64,000 bases of DNA from the NCBI GenBank assembly GCA_963758945.1, contig CAVWXY010000007.1:77338-141337 (forward strand), written 5' to 3'. Every line of letters starts with the position of its first letter. Within the stretch, counting starts at the first letter, position 1. A program made the position numbers and the translations under genes. Shown in pieces: positions 55,549-64,000 of the stretch. The notes beneath the pieces are model-generated. The model was not told the origin of the DNA and ran no database searches. It saw nothing but the letters and a program-made list of their open reading frames with translations. The stretch comes from VAZQ01 sp963758945. Its GTDB lineage: Bacteria; Pseudomonadota; Alphaproteobacteria; Rhizobiales; Xanthobacteraceae.

Positions 55549-56370
55549 ATGTCGTACGCGGCTCTCATGGTGCATTTCGACGCAAGCCGACATTCGCACG
55601 GCCGTCTGCGCCTCGCCGTCGATCTGGCGGTCCGCTTTCAGGCGGCTTTGATTGGCGTCGCCGGCCGCCTGTACCTGCCGTCGTTTCTGGCCGACGATCG
55701 GGGAGCCGGCGGCGACAAGCACGATGCTGAGCGGCAAGAGACGATGGATCTTCTGGCCGACATTGGAACGAGATTTCGCGCCGAGGCCGGGCCGCTCAAG
55801 AGCGTGGAGTGGCGCGGCTTGCTCGATTACGTCAACCGGCTGGTTCCGCAGGAGGCGAGAGCGGCCGACCTCGTCATTATCGGCCGCCCGGAAGGTCCGG
55901 CCGATCCCTATTACGCGCTCGATCCCGGCGTCACCATTCTCCGCGCCGGACGACCAGTCTTGCTCGTGCCGGACGGAATCGATTCGCTCGACGCGCGACG
56001 CGTGGTCGTGGCCTGGAAGGACAACCGCGAATCGCGCCGTGCCGTTCAGGACGCCTTGCCGTTTCTCCGGAACGCAAGAGACGTGATGATCGTCGAGGTC
56101 TGCGAACACGGGACCGAGATGCAGAGCCAAAGGCACATCGATGACCTGACCGACTATCTGACACGGCACAAGGTCAACGTGGCAGCCAAGGCCTATCTCC
56201 ACACCGAGCGATCCGTCGCCGACGAAATTCTGCGATTCTCTGCAGGCGAAAAGGCCGATCTGCTCGTTGCCGGAGGCTACGGACGGAGCCGTTTGGGCGA
56301 ATGGATGTTCGGAGGGGTCACGCGCGCCTTGCTGGCGGATAGTCCTCTGTGCTGCCTGTTCTCGCACTGA
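55549..56370 (+). CDS. Tandem universal stress protein B of the pair
   Basis: 273 residues from ATG 55549 behind AAGAGAAAA. It is a paralogue of the preceding gene with the same two-half plan (SYAALMVHFDASRHSHGRLR...; RRVVVAWKDNRESRRAVQDAL; LLVAGGYGRSRLGEWMFGGVTRALL) and the same CCLFSH end. In the nucleotide-binding loop GH is GR (GYGRSRLGEW). The pair clearly arose by tandem duplication. Confidence 0.88.
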   Translation: MSYAALMVHFDASRHSHGRLRLAVDLAVRFQAALIGVAGRLYLPSFLADDRGAGGDKHDAERQETMDLLADIGTRFRAEAGPLKSVEWRGLLDYVNRLVPQEARAADLVIIGRPEGPADPYYALDPGVTILRAGRPVLLVPDGIDSLDARRVVVAWKDNRESRRAVQDALPFLRNARDVMIVEVCEHGTEMQSQRHIDDLTDYLTRHKVNVAAKAYLHTERSVADEILRFSAGEKADLLVAGGYGRSRLGEWMFGGVTRALLADSPLCCLFSH

Positions 56371-56467
56371 GGTGGGAACGGCGCGGCGGTCCATGAGTGA
56401 GAGTTCGCTCTCGAACGCCCTGCGTGCGGCGGATGAGCCCGGGTGACGACGCCAGGGGGGTGGAACG

Positions 56468-56914
56468 ATGTATCGATTTCTCGCATGCACGGTCGGTCAA
56501 TACATGACCCGCACGATCACGACCGTCACTCGCCAAGCCCCCCTGCATGAGCTGGCGGCATTGTTCGAGAGACATGATTTCAATTCGTTCCCGGTCGTGG
56601 AAGATGGAACGATGCTGGGCATCGTTACCAAGTTCGATTTCCTCCGCGCGTTCGCCTTCACCACCGGCCAGATGGTGCCCCACTATGGCGATCTGATGCG
56701 ACGGCCGGTCGGAGACGTCATGACCGAAGCTGTCGTGCATCTGGAGCCGGACGCGCCGTTGACCCGTGTTCTCCAACTCATGGTGAGCATCAGGGCGCGC
56801 AGCTTTCCGGTCCTGAGCCCCGAACGCCGATTGGTGGGGATGATCTCTCGTGAGGATGTCATGCGGGCGCTGAGAGAGACGACACAGGAACCCCGCTCGC
56901 CAACCCGCGCGTAA
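56468..56914 (+). CDS. CBS-domain pair protein
   Basis: 148 residues, ATG 56468 behind a G-rich site (GGGGGGTGGAACG). Two CBS motifs: VGQYMTRTITTVTRQAPLHE...FPVVEDGTMLGIVTKFDFLRA and VGDVMTEAVVHLEPDAPLTR...FPVLSPERRLVGMISREDVMRAL. Such stand-alone Bateman modules bind adenine nucleotides and report energy state. It lies 98 bases after the Usp pair, probably in the same regulon. Confidence 0.9.
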   Translation: MYRFLACTVGQYMTRTITTVTRQAPLHELAALFERHDFNSFPVVEDGTMLGIVTKFDFLRAFAFTTGQMVPHYGDLMRRPVGDVMTEAVVHLEPDAPLTRVLQLMVSIRARSFPVLSPERRLVGMISREDVMRALRETTQEPRSPTRA

Positions 56915-57097
56915 CCGTCCCGCAGCGTCAGATCGGGAGCATGACCGAGGCGCGCAGCGCCAAGGCCCGGCAGACCCTCCCGGACCTTGCGTTCGGCCCA
57001 GGCATGCGGCACGCAGCGGGCATGGGCGGCCCGCAGCAGCAGCATTGATGCCGGTGACACCGCTCGTCAGCAAGAATAAAGCAAGAAGAATTGCACC

Positions 57098-57111
57098 TTG
57101 ACGTACATCAA
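57098..57111. promoter_or_regulatory. Perfect FNR/FixK-type box in a convergent gap
   Basis: TTGA-CGTACA-TCAA in the 249-base gap between the 3' ends of the CBS gene and the proton ATPase. No gene with a convincing start follows it on either strand. It may mark a lost or very small gene, or a small RNA. Confidence 0.5.
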
Positions 57112-57163
57112 CGTTGCTGCCCGTCGACAATCGTAATCGGGACCCCCGATCGGCACACGCGGT

Positions 57164-58940
57164 TCACTGCTCGACGTTGAATGCCGATATGACCGGCAGC
57201 TTGATCCCATCCAGGACCAGGGCGAATCCGGTCGCACCCGTGAAAAGGGCTGCGATGACGGGCCACCCAAGGGGTTCCATCAACGTGCCGGACAGCGCGA
57301 GCGTCGAAGCGATGGAGATATCGGCCACCGATGACGCCAACACCCAATTGCTGGGGCGCGAGCTCCACAGATGACGCCGCTCGCGCAGCACGTACAGCAT
57401 GGCTTGGTTTCCGAATGCGAGCGTGACGAACGCCATCGTCTGCAATTCTCCCGGGGCGAGCCCGAGCCGGAATTTTCCAAACGCCAGCGCCGACGCGGAA
57501 AAGGCGAGCTTGCACAGCCCCAGCACGGTCGCGGCGCCGGTGACATTGCGCATGTGCCACGAGCTGGGGGCAGGCGCGGGGCTGGCGTGGTCAGTGGTCA
57601 GCGACATGCTGAGAAAGTCGTTCGTCATGACCAGCAGGACCATGAGCACCGGCGTCAAGACCGCGTGGCCGGCGAGGCCGAGGCCGATCACCAGGAAAAG
57701 CACGATCTCGATTTTCTTGACCAGCATGTTGAACGTGTAGGTGAGCAGCCGCTGGAACCCGACCCGGCCTTCGCGCACGGCGAAGACGATGCCGGCAAGA
57801 CCGGGCTCGGTCATGACCATGCCGGCGGCGGCTTTCGCCACGTCGGTCGCGGACGAGACGGCGATCCCGATCTGCGCCTGGCGCAGCGCCGGTGCATCGT
57901 TGGCGCCGTCGCCGCACATGCCGACCACGTGGCCGTGGTGCTGCAGCGCCTTCACCAGCCGGTACTTCTGCTCCGGCGCGACGCGGGCGAATACCCCGAA
58001 CTGGTCGGTGCTCAGATCGTCGGAAAGGCGCTCGGCCGGGCAAACCGCGCCGACGATGCCGACCTTGCGGGCGATCGCCGCGCCGGTGACCGGCGAGTCC
58101 CCGGTCACCATCACGGTCCGTACCCCCATGTCGCGGAGATCGGCGATAAGCGACGCCGAATCTTCGCGCGGCGGATCGCTGAGAGCGACGAGACCGGCCA
58201 AACGCAGCGCGTGCGGCGAGCCCGCGGCGACGGCAATGACCCGGTTACCTTGCTCGGCTAGATCGTCCGCCAGGCGCCGAGCCTCCGCCGGCATGTGCGC
58301 GGTGTCGGCGAGCGCCGCAAATGCGCCCTTGACGACGCGAAGCTCGCGGCCGTCGCGATCGACGGCGAAGGCCTCAGCGGTCTTGGTCTCGGGATCGAAG
58401 GGAACGAAACGCCTGAGCCGCTCGGGGACGGGTCCACCCGTCGCCTCGGCGGCCGCCCCGCAGACGGCGGCATCGATCGGATCCTGGTCCGCTTCGGAGC
58501 TCGCCAGCGCCGCCAGCGCCAGCACACGCTCGCGATCGAACCCCGGCATGGCCACGACGTCGGCAACCTCGAGCGTATTGCGCGTCAATGTCCCGGTCTT
58601 GTCGGCGCACAGCACGTCCATGGCAGCGGCCTCGTGCGCAGCCGAGAGGCGGGTCAGCAAAACGCCGCGCCGAGCCAGTGTCTGGGCGCCGAATGCGGCC
58701 GACAGCGTGAAGGTGGCCGGCAGCGCCACCGGGATCGTGGCGAGCAGCGCCGTGAGCGCAAGGCGGATCAGGTCCGGAGACGGCAACGCGATGACATAGG
58801 CGTAAGCGACGATGACAACCGCGACCGTGCCGTTCACGAGCACCAAGTTGCGCGTTACCGCGAAAACGGCCGCCTGCTCGGTGCTGGCGGACTGCGCCAC
58901 CCGCACGAGCTCGGCGGCGCGCCCGAAATAGGTCTTGGGT
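57164..58940 (-). CDS. P3A-type proton ATPase, 3' exon (downstream of group II intron)
   Basis: About 590 residues forming the second part of a plasma-membrane H+-ATPase-like pump. It resumes at KTYFGRAAELVRVAQSAS and has VNGTVAVVIVAYAYVIALP, the phosphorylation motif in DVLCADKTGTLTRNT, KGAFAALADTAH, MVTGDSPVTGAAIARKVGI, GDGANDAPALRQAQIGIAV and six C-terminal helices. A start codon in the frame at 58978 lies in intron sequence and would give a pump without its first two helices and actuator domain. The 3' exon boundary is placed at 58940 because it restores frame and the usual TGxxTYFG spacing; 58937 also restores frame. Confidence 0.82.
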
Positions 58941-59053
58941 AGAGTCGAGATGTGGCGCGGTGGCCGTAGGCCGAACATATCTGTTGTCCGCCCCTTTCGT
59001 CTGGCGGTGCCTTAGTGGTTCAACCTTGACTCCGTTTCCACATTCCGCTCATC

Positions 59054-59086
59054 GAACCGGACATGCAGATTTCCCGCATCCGGCTC
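59054..59086 (-). ncRNA. Group II intron domain V
   Basis: On the minus strand: GAGCCGGATGCGG-GAAA-TCTGCATGTCCGGTTC as a hairpin with GAAA loop and a two-base bulge, the conserved catalytic domain V. It lies 13 bases after the reverse transcriptase stop, the usual place when the ORF sits in domain IV. Confidence 0.85.
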
Positions 59087-59098
59087 TCGGACAAGACT

Positions 59099-60430
59099 TC
59101 ACGCCTTCACCCACGGCACGTCGTGCCCAAGCCGGCACAGGCGTACGAGCCCGAAGTGCCCGTAAAGGTGCGAGAGTGGATAAGTCCCGCCCCTACTGCG
59201 CCTGACCTTGTGCTTGAAGCGCAACCACCGGCGCAGCCGCACAGCGGTGTAGTTGTCGATCGCCCGGTACGCTTTGGTGACGGTGCCTACTTCGAAGTAG
59301 TTCGCCCATCCGCGCAGCGTGCGGTTCAACTTCTTCACCATCCCTGTGGTCTCTTGCCATGTCCCCGTTCGGGCGGTCAGCGCGTGGATGTTATCCACCA
59401 TGCGCTTGATGCTCTTCTTCGATGGCCGGAACCCCAAATACGCCTTGCCGGTTCTCGCTGAATACATCCGCCCGAACGTGTACCCCAAGAAGTCGAACTC
59501 CCCTTCCGGCACCTTGCAAATCCGTGTCTTCTCCTCGTTGACCGTGAGCTTCAGCTTTCCCATGATCTCGCGCAGTCGCTGCAAGGCCTCTTCGGCTTTG
59601 CCCTTTCGGCACAGGATCACGAGGTCGTCGGCGTAGGTCACGATACGAGAGCCGAGGCTTCGCTCCAACCCGAGCATCTTCCATCCCAGCACGAACCGGC
59701 GCATGTAGAGGTTTGCCAGCAATGGTGAGATCGGTGATCCCTGCGGAATGCCGCGCCGGTTGTCCCGAGCCTCGGTTGTGCGTGTCTTCCGTCCTCGATC
59801 GTCGGTTTCTTCCACGGGGCATTCCAGCCACATCCTGATCAGATGCAGCATGCGCCGATCTACAATCCGGCGCGCTACCGACTTTAGAAGTTCGGCATGT
59901 GGAATGCTCCCGAAGTAGTCCGCGAGGTCGGCGTCGACGACTTCCGGGTGGCTCCGATACAGCAGCAATTCCACCTCGACCACCGCCTGTTGGGCGTTGC
60001 GCCCGGGACGGTAGGCGTACTGTTCTGGTGGAAGGTCGGCTTCAAAAATCGGTTCTAGCACCAGCATCGTTGCTGTCATGCATACCCGATCGCGCAAGGT
60101 CGAGATGCCCAGCGGCCTGAGTTTGCCGTTGGCTTTCGGTATGAACACTCTTCTGATGGGGTCTGGTCGGTAAGTCTCCTGCTTGAGCGCAAGCGCCAGT
60201 TCGCCAAGCCACCGTTGCACTCCATACGCTTCGATGTCCGCAAACTCTTGTCCGTCCACCCCCGGTGCGCCCTTGTTGGAGCGGCACTGGGCATAGGCAT
60301 GAGCCAAGATGTCGTCGCGGGTGATCTTGTCGTAGAGGGCGTAGAAACGGTAGCCGGCTTCTGCCTTCGCTTTCGCGTGCAACGCCTTCTGCAGTTTCTG
60401 AACACTCTTCGGAGTTGATAGGTTGCCCAA
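59099..60430 (-). CDS. ltrA: Group II intron reverse transcriptase/maturase
   Basis: 443 residues from TTG 60430 (MGNLSTPKSVQKLQ). RT blocks: GAPGVDGQEFADIE (RT1), RPLGISTLRDRVCMTA (RT2), YAYRPGRNAQQAV, DADLADYFGSIPH (RT3), RRGIPQGSPISPLLANLYM (RT4), catalytic YADD (RT5), NEEKTRICKVPEGEFDFLGY (RT6/7). Maturase domain X: LNRTLRGWANYF. The protein ends about 30 residues after domain X (GGTYPLSHLYGHFGLVRL) with no HNH endonuclease, so mobility would rely on replication-fork priming, as known for endonuclease-less introns. All catalytic residues are present. Confidence 0.92.
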   Translation of the reverse strand: MGNLSTPKSVQKLQKALHAKAKAEAGYRFYALYDKITRDDILAHAYAQCRSNKGAPGVDGQEFADIEAYGVQRWLGELALALKQETYRPDPIRRVFIPKANGKLRPLGISTLRDRVCMTATMLVLEPIFEADLPPEQYAYRPGRNAQQAVVEVELLLYRSHPEVVDADLADYFGSIPHAELLKSVARRIVDRRMLHLIRMWLECPVEETDDRGRKTRTTEARDNRRGIPQGSPISPLLANLYMRRFVLGWKMLGLERSLGSRIVTYADDLVILCRKGKAEEALQRLREIMGKLKLTVNEEKTRICKVPEGEFDFLGYTFGRMYSARTGKAYLGFRPSKKSIKRMVDNIHALTARTGTWQETTGMVKKLNRTLRGWANYFEVGTVTKAYRAIDNYTAVRLRRWLRFKHKVRRSRGGTYPLSHLYGHFGLVRLCRLGHDVPWVKA

Positions 60431-60928
60431 TCTCCAGGTCCCTCACTACGTCTTGCGTTCGTCTTGAACTGAGGTCCCTTCCCTCCCCCGGCATTACCCG
60501 GCTTCCGCGGTACTGCGAACCTCTCCGTCTCCCCAGGGCGTCCGGCCTGTCCCTCGCGGGCGTCCGGTTGGTCATCGCTGACCGCGCCTTGGGGTCTCCC
60601 GTGTTGCGCGCGCTTTCCTTGTGTACATGCTGTCGCCACTACCCCGGCGCAGCGGCTGGGCGTACTCCTCCGCTCATTCACCCCCAGCCGTGTCAGCCTT
60701 CCCCGAAAGGGTTGTCGGGTCGGCCTGCGCATTGTCCTTTTCGAGGCTTGCTCGGCGTTCACTCGCGTTACGGCCTGCACACTCGCGCTGTCACCAATGC
60801 GTGACACGCTTTTCCGAAGGCTCCAGCTATATCGTCACCTCCATAGCTGCTCCGGTTGCTTCCGGCTGGAGCGATTGCCGGGTGGGACTTTCACCCACTG
60901 GAAAGCGCCGCCTTTCCACGGCGCACAC

Positions 60929-61557
60929 CCGGTTGCGGTCACTTGGGCGATGGCCTGGCCGCGGCGCACCAGCGAGCCGGCGTAGACGCGGCTGCCGGGA
61001 TCGGCATCGATCGGAACGGACTCGCCGGTGAGCGCCGACTGGTCGACCATCACCGATCCCGACGCGATCGCCGCGTCGGCAGGAACGACTGCGCCGAGCG
61101 GCAGCCGGATCGCGTCGCCCGGCACCAGCTCGGATGCCGGCAACCTCACCCATCCGCCGTCGCGGCGCACCAAGGCGGTCGGCGCCAGCCGCTGCTTGAG
61201 CGCCGTCAGCGCGGCGCTTGCGCGGCCCTCCTGGAGAAACCCCAGGGCTGCATTGAACAGGAGCAGGGCTGCGACCACCGTTGCTTCCACATACTCGCCG
61301 AGCCCCAGCTGCAGAACCAGCGCAGCCTCCAGCATCCACGGGACCGGCGACCAGAATTTCGCGAGGAATGCGCACCAGGGCGGCGGCGGCGCTTCGGCAA
61401 CGGCATTGGGGCCGAATTCGCCGAGCCGCCGACGCGCTTCGGCGCTGGTCAAACCCGTCGGGATCGCGGCTGCCTGGTCCTTCGGCGGGCTTCCCACGGA
61501 GTGGTCATCATCTTGCGAGAGGCGACGGCCGCCGACAGACTCGATCGGCGCCGGCAT
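60929..61557 (-). CDS. P3A-type proton ATPase, 5' exon
   Basis: Starts at ATG 61557, four bases after the phaC stop, so the two are one operon. It encodes ~210 residues: an N-terminal tail, GLTSAEARRRLGEFGPNAV, helices 1-2 (WMLEAALVLQLGLGEYVEA, ATVVAALLLFNAALGFLQE) and the actuator domain with DQSALTGESVPID and GSLVRRGQAIAQVTATG. It stops being ATPase-like exactly at the intron 5' end. Joined with 57164-58940 it gives ~801 residues, normal for bacterial P3A H+-ATPases. Function therefore depends on intron splicing. A pump of this kind beside Usp and PHA genes would defend membrane potential or pH. Confidence 0.83.
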
Positions 61558-61561
61558 TCGC

Positions 61562-63472
61562 TCACTCCTGCAGCACGTAGCTTCCCGGGGCATCGCCGAG
61601 CGGCGGATAGCCCGCGGCGGCCGCGCCGACGCCGGGCGGGGCGACGGGACCGCCGGAGCGCGCGTCGAGCCACGCGGCCCATTCCGGCCACCACGAGCCC
61701 TGCTTGCGCGGCGCCTGCGCCAGCCACGCCGACGGGTCGACATAGCGGTCGTCGGCCGTCTTGGTCATCACCTGGAAGCTGCGGCCGTCATGACCGGGCT
61801 CGGACACGATGCCGGCATTGTGGCCGCCGGTCGTGAGCAGGTACGTCACCTCGGTGTCGGTCAAGAGATGGATCTTGTGGGTCGAGCGCCACGGCGCGAC
61901 GTGATCCCATTGCGTGCCGACCGCGAAGATCGGCGCCCGGATGTCGGTCAGCGCCACCGGCTTGCCGGCAGCCTCGAAGCGGCCTTCGGCGAGATCGTTG
62001 TCGAGAAAGAGACGGCGCAGATACTGCGAATGCATCCGGTAGGGCATCCGCGTCGCATCGGCGTTCCACGCCATCAGGTCGATCATCGGCTCGCGCTCGC
62101 CCATCAGGTAGTTGCGAATCATGTACGACCAGATGAGGTCGTTCGAGCGCAACAGCTGGAACGCCCCCGCCATTTGCCGCGTGTCGAGAAAGCCTTGTTC
62201 CCACATCATGTCGTCGAGGAAGGCGAGCTGCCCCTCGTTGACGAACAACATCAGCTCTCCCGCCTCGGTGAAGTCGGTCTGGGCGGCGAGCAGCGTCAGC
62301 GACCTGAGCCTGTCGTCACCGTCGCGCGCCATCGCCGCCGCGGCGATCGCCATCAGCGTGCCGCCGAGACAGTAGCCGACGGCGTGGACCTTCCGATCCG
62401 GAACGATGGCCTCGATTGCGTCGAGCGCCGCGATCGGGCCGAGCGTGCGGTAGTCCTCCATAGCGAGATCGCGGTCCTCCGGGCCGGGATTCTTCCAGGA
62501 CACCATGAAGACGGTGAAGCCTTGCTGCGTGAGGTACTTCACCAGCGAGTTCTGCGGCGAGAGATCGAGGATGTAGTACTTCATGATCCAGGCCGGCACG
62601 ATCAGGACCGGCTCCGGCCGCACCCCGTCGGTGGCAGGCGCGTACTGGATGAGCTCGATCAGCCGGTTGCGAAAGATCACTTTGCCGGGAGTGACCGCGA
62701 CGTCGCGGCCGACCGCGAAATTCTCGGTACCGACGGGCTTCTTCCCGCTGACGTTGCGCTCCCAGTCTTCGGCCAGGTTCTGCAGGCCGCTCACGAGATT
62801 CATGCCGCCGCTCTTGATGGTGTGCTGCAGGATCTCCGGATTGGTCGGGATGAAGTTCGAGGGTGAGAACATGTCGAGGATCTGGCGCGCCGCGAACGCG
62901 ACCATGTCCTCGTGCTGCCTGGTCACCCCGTACACGCCGGTGGCCGCGTTATGCCACCACTGCTGATGGAGCAGGAAGCCTTGGTAGATGAGATTGTACG
63001 GCCATTTCTGCCAACCCTCGCCGACGAAGCGCTTGTCTTGCGGCAGCGGCTCGATGCAGCACGGCGGCTGGTGACCGAGCGGCACGCAGTGGGATGCGTA
63101 GTTTGCGAATCGAATCGCCTTCCTGACCGCCTTGTCCACGAGCTGGAGTCGCTTGCCCGGCGAGTAGAAGAGATGCGTGGCCCAATCCAGATAGGCGTGG
63201 GCGAGCGCTGCCGGGGACAGCCCCGCGGTGAAGCGCGCCACGGCGGCGTGCAGCGAGCGGTCGGTGATGTCGGCCAGCGCGGTTACGGCAAAGGAATCGC
63301 GGTCACCAATCCCGCTGGCCGGCCTCGCTGGCGTCGACGGACGACGGCCCGCCGGGGCCTCGGCCGGCACCGGGACAAGCTCCGAAATCGCGCCTGCCCG
63401 CTTGCGGACCAAGTCCGGTGCGTGCTTGGTCGAAATCGCGACTGCGGTCTCGGCGGCGCGACTTGCGGCCAT
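61562..63472 (-). CDS. phaC: Class I poly(3-hydroxyalkanoate) synthase
   Basis: 636 residues from ATG 63472 with GGAG upstream. The triad is complete: C368 in the lipase-like box GYCLGG, D523 in QWDHVAPW and H551 in GGHNAGIV. Family sequence includes FSPSNFIPTNPEIL, NAVGR-like FAVGRDVAVTPGKVIFRN and VPAWIMKYYILDLSPQNSLVKYL (in parts). It polymerises hydroxyacyl-CoA into storage granules. The first ~65 residues are a low-complexity extension. No phaA/phaB or phasin genes are adjacent. Instead it is followed by a proton ATPase and preceded by a near-consensus Fnr box, suggesting polymer made as an electron sink under low oxygen. Confidence 0.92.
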   Translation of the reverse strand: MAASRAAETAVAISTKHAPDLVRKRAGAISELVPVPAEAPAGRRPSTPARPASGIGDRDSFAVTALADITDRSLHAAVARFTAGLSPAALAHAYLDWATHLFYSPGKRLQLVDKAVRKAIRFANYASHCVPLGHQPPCCIEPLPQDKRFVGEGWQKWPYNLIYQGFLLHQQWWHNAATGVYGVTRQHEDMVAFAARQILDMFSPSNFIPTNPEILQHTIKSGGMNLVSGLQNLAEDWERNVSGKKPVGTENFAVGRDVAVTPGKVIFRNRLIELIQYAPATDGVRPEPVLIVPAWIMKYYILDLSPQNSLVKYLTQQGFTVFMVSWKNPGPEDRDLAMEDYRTLGPIAALDAIEAIVPDRKVHAVGYCLGGTLMAIAAAAMARDGDDRLRSLTLLAAQTDFTEAGELMLFVNEGQLAFLDDMMWEQGFLDTRQMAGAFQLLRSNDLIWSYMIRNYLMGEREPMIDLMAWNADATRMPYRMHSQYLRRLFLDNDLAEGRFEAAGKPVALTDIRAPIFAVGTQWDHVAPWRSTHKIHLLTDTEVTYLLTTGGHNAGIVSEPGHDGRSFQVMTKTADDRYVDPSAWLAQAPRKQGSWWPEWAAWLDARSGGPVAPPGVGAAAAGYPPLGDAPGSYVLQE

Positions 63473-63525
63473 GGGCCAGCTCCATCGTTGTTCAACTCGG
63501 CTATTTCGATCATCCGCCGGGGGCC

Positions 63526-63539
63526 ATGATCTAAATCAA
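63526..63539. promoter_or_regulatory. Near-consensus FNR/FixK-type box upstream of phaC
   Basis: ATGA-TCTAAA-TCAA, one mismatch to TTGA-N6-TCAA, 53 bases before the phaC ATG. The spacing is the same as for the box before the Usp pair. Confidence 0.5.
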
Positions 63540-63746
63540 ATCGCGGCGCTCGACGCCAACCGCGTCGCGGCGCAGGCGTTCCCCTCCACGGGCTCGTTCC
63601 GGGAGCGACCCGGGTTGATGCCAGGCGGTCAGCCCCCTCGCCGTCGGCATCTCGACGATTGATGCAGAGCAACGGAGGCAGCGATAAGCCTTGCATCATC
63701 CTTGCCTTGACACCGTCTCAAGCGACCAACTTGGAATGCTGGCGCC

Positions 63747-63860
63747 ATGTCGATCGGATCATCGCAGCGACCGTTTGATGCCGCCACGCTCAAGCGCGAA
63801 TTTCCCGGACTTGCGGATTCGCGGCTCCATTATTTGGGCTCACCGATCGCTGCCGCGTGA
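63747..63860 (+). pseudogene. Possible N-terminal remnant of a class V aminotransferase (cysteine desulfurase type)
   Basis: A 37-residue frame starting ATG 63747: FDAATLKREFPGLADSRLHY is close in pattern to the start of SufS/CsdA-type enzymes (FPxL...xxYLDxAA). It then breaks at the expected LDNAAT (here LGSPIAAA) and stops at 63860. The following ~140 bases show no continuation in any frame. A decayed fragment is the best guess. The rest of 63473-64000, apart from the Fnr-like box, shows nothing recognisable. Confidence 0.4.
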
Positions 63861-64000
63861 GGCCGGCATCCATTCGAGCATGTGGACGAGGACAGTCGAC
63901 GGGGCGGCAGCGCACGACATTGATCTGCATCAACCATGTCGCGCTTGCGGATCGCTAATTTTCTCGCCGCAGTGATACAGCGTCGGCGGGAAGGAAGGCC

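Larger units (their letters stand above)
58941..60928 (-). mobile_element. Group II intron inside the proton ATPase gene, sense orientation
   Basis: About 1988 bases on the same strand as the gene it interrupts. The 5' end reads GTGTGCGCC (60928 downward), matching GUGYG. A ~500-base ribozyme region follows, then the reverse transcriptase (60430-59099), domain V (59086-59054) and domain VI. The 5' exon ends ...ACCGCAACCGG and the 3' exon resumes ...CCCAAGACCTAT. Joining them restores the ATPase frame (VTATGxKTYFG). All parts needed for splicing seem present. Confidence 0.85.

Noticed and set aside
63691..63975. 94-codon rightward frame at the window end
   Set aside because: No ribosome site or family features; the frame overlaps a better-looking fragment at 63747.
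1..64000. CRISPR arrays, tRNA or rRNA genes
   Set aside because: No evenly spaced direct repeats with unique spacers and no tRNA or rRNA signatures were seen by reading. A covariance-model scan was not possible.

Overview
The window looks like an alphaproteobacterial chromosome of the Bradyrhizobium / Rhodopseudomonas / Pseudolabrys kind (order Hyphomicrobiales). This is inferred from the high GC, from intergenic palindromes with the GGAAAACCGG...CCACTTTTCC core seen in that group, from small proteins starting with DYFRRQA-type sequence, and from pseudo-caspases with the DAxRRNPFERRF motif. No rRNA or tRNA gene was seen, so the species cannot be fixed from sequence alone.

Layout. 1-10.6 kb is mixed: the end of an autotransporter, a ClC antiporter, an acyl-carrier-like protein without its serine, an IS5-family element inserted at the end of one of three CTAG-bounded palindromes, a membrane cyclic-nucleotide-binding protein, a secreted repeat protein, a three-part secreted alpha/beta hydrolase and a DUF4403-like protein. 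10.9-29.3 kb is a biosynthetic cluster. A 2569-residue highly reducing type I polyketide synthase (KS-AT-DH-MT-ER-KR-ACP) is translationally coupled to a class III aminotransferase fused to an acyl-ACP-reductase-like domain. The opposite strand carries a FemAB/GNAT-like acyltransferase, an O-methyltransferase, an adenylation-carrier-thioesterase protein, a second GNAT-like enzyme and a carnitine-acyltransferase-like protein. The simplest reading is a polyketide chain released reductively as an aldehyde, transaminated to an amine, then acylated and methylated. The product is unknown. 29.7-33.1 kb has a coupled pair of small acidic proteins, a small secreted protein and a UbiB/ABC1 kinase-like protein. 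33.5-46.1 kb has an RND pump, a triple-DUF4399 protein, a pseudo-caspase/formylglycine-enzyme-like fusion, and a sensory operon (membrane-fusion protein, histidine kinase, receiver, receiver-adenylate cyclase, second membrane-fusion protein).

46.2-63.5 kb looks like a low-oxygen/stress block: a Crp/Fnr regulator, three universal stress proteins, a UbiD decarboxylase, a cytochrome c, an LTxxQ-type periplasmic protein, an MgtA-type ATPase, a CBS pair, a PHA synthase and a P3A-type proton ATPase. TTGA-N6-TCAA boxes precede several of these genes. The proton ATPase is split by a group II intron in the sense orientation.

Seven genes each contain one apparent extra base that breaks the frame (19412-19414, 24627-24628, 27040-27043, 27856-27858, 31686-31688, about 34349, 44543-44545). 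All seven are in the insertion direction and most fall in short homopolymers. Uncorrected long-read error is at least as likely as real decay, so these genes are annotated across the shift.
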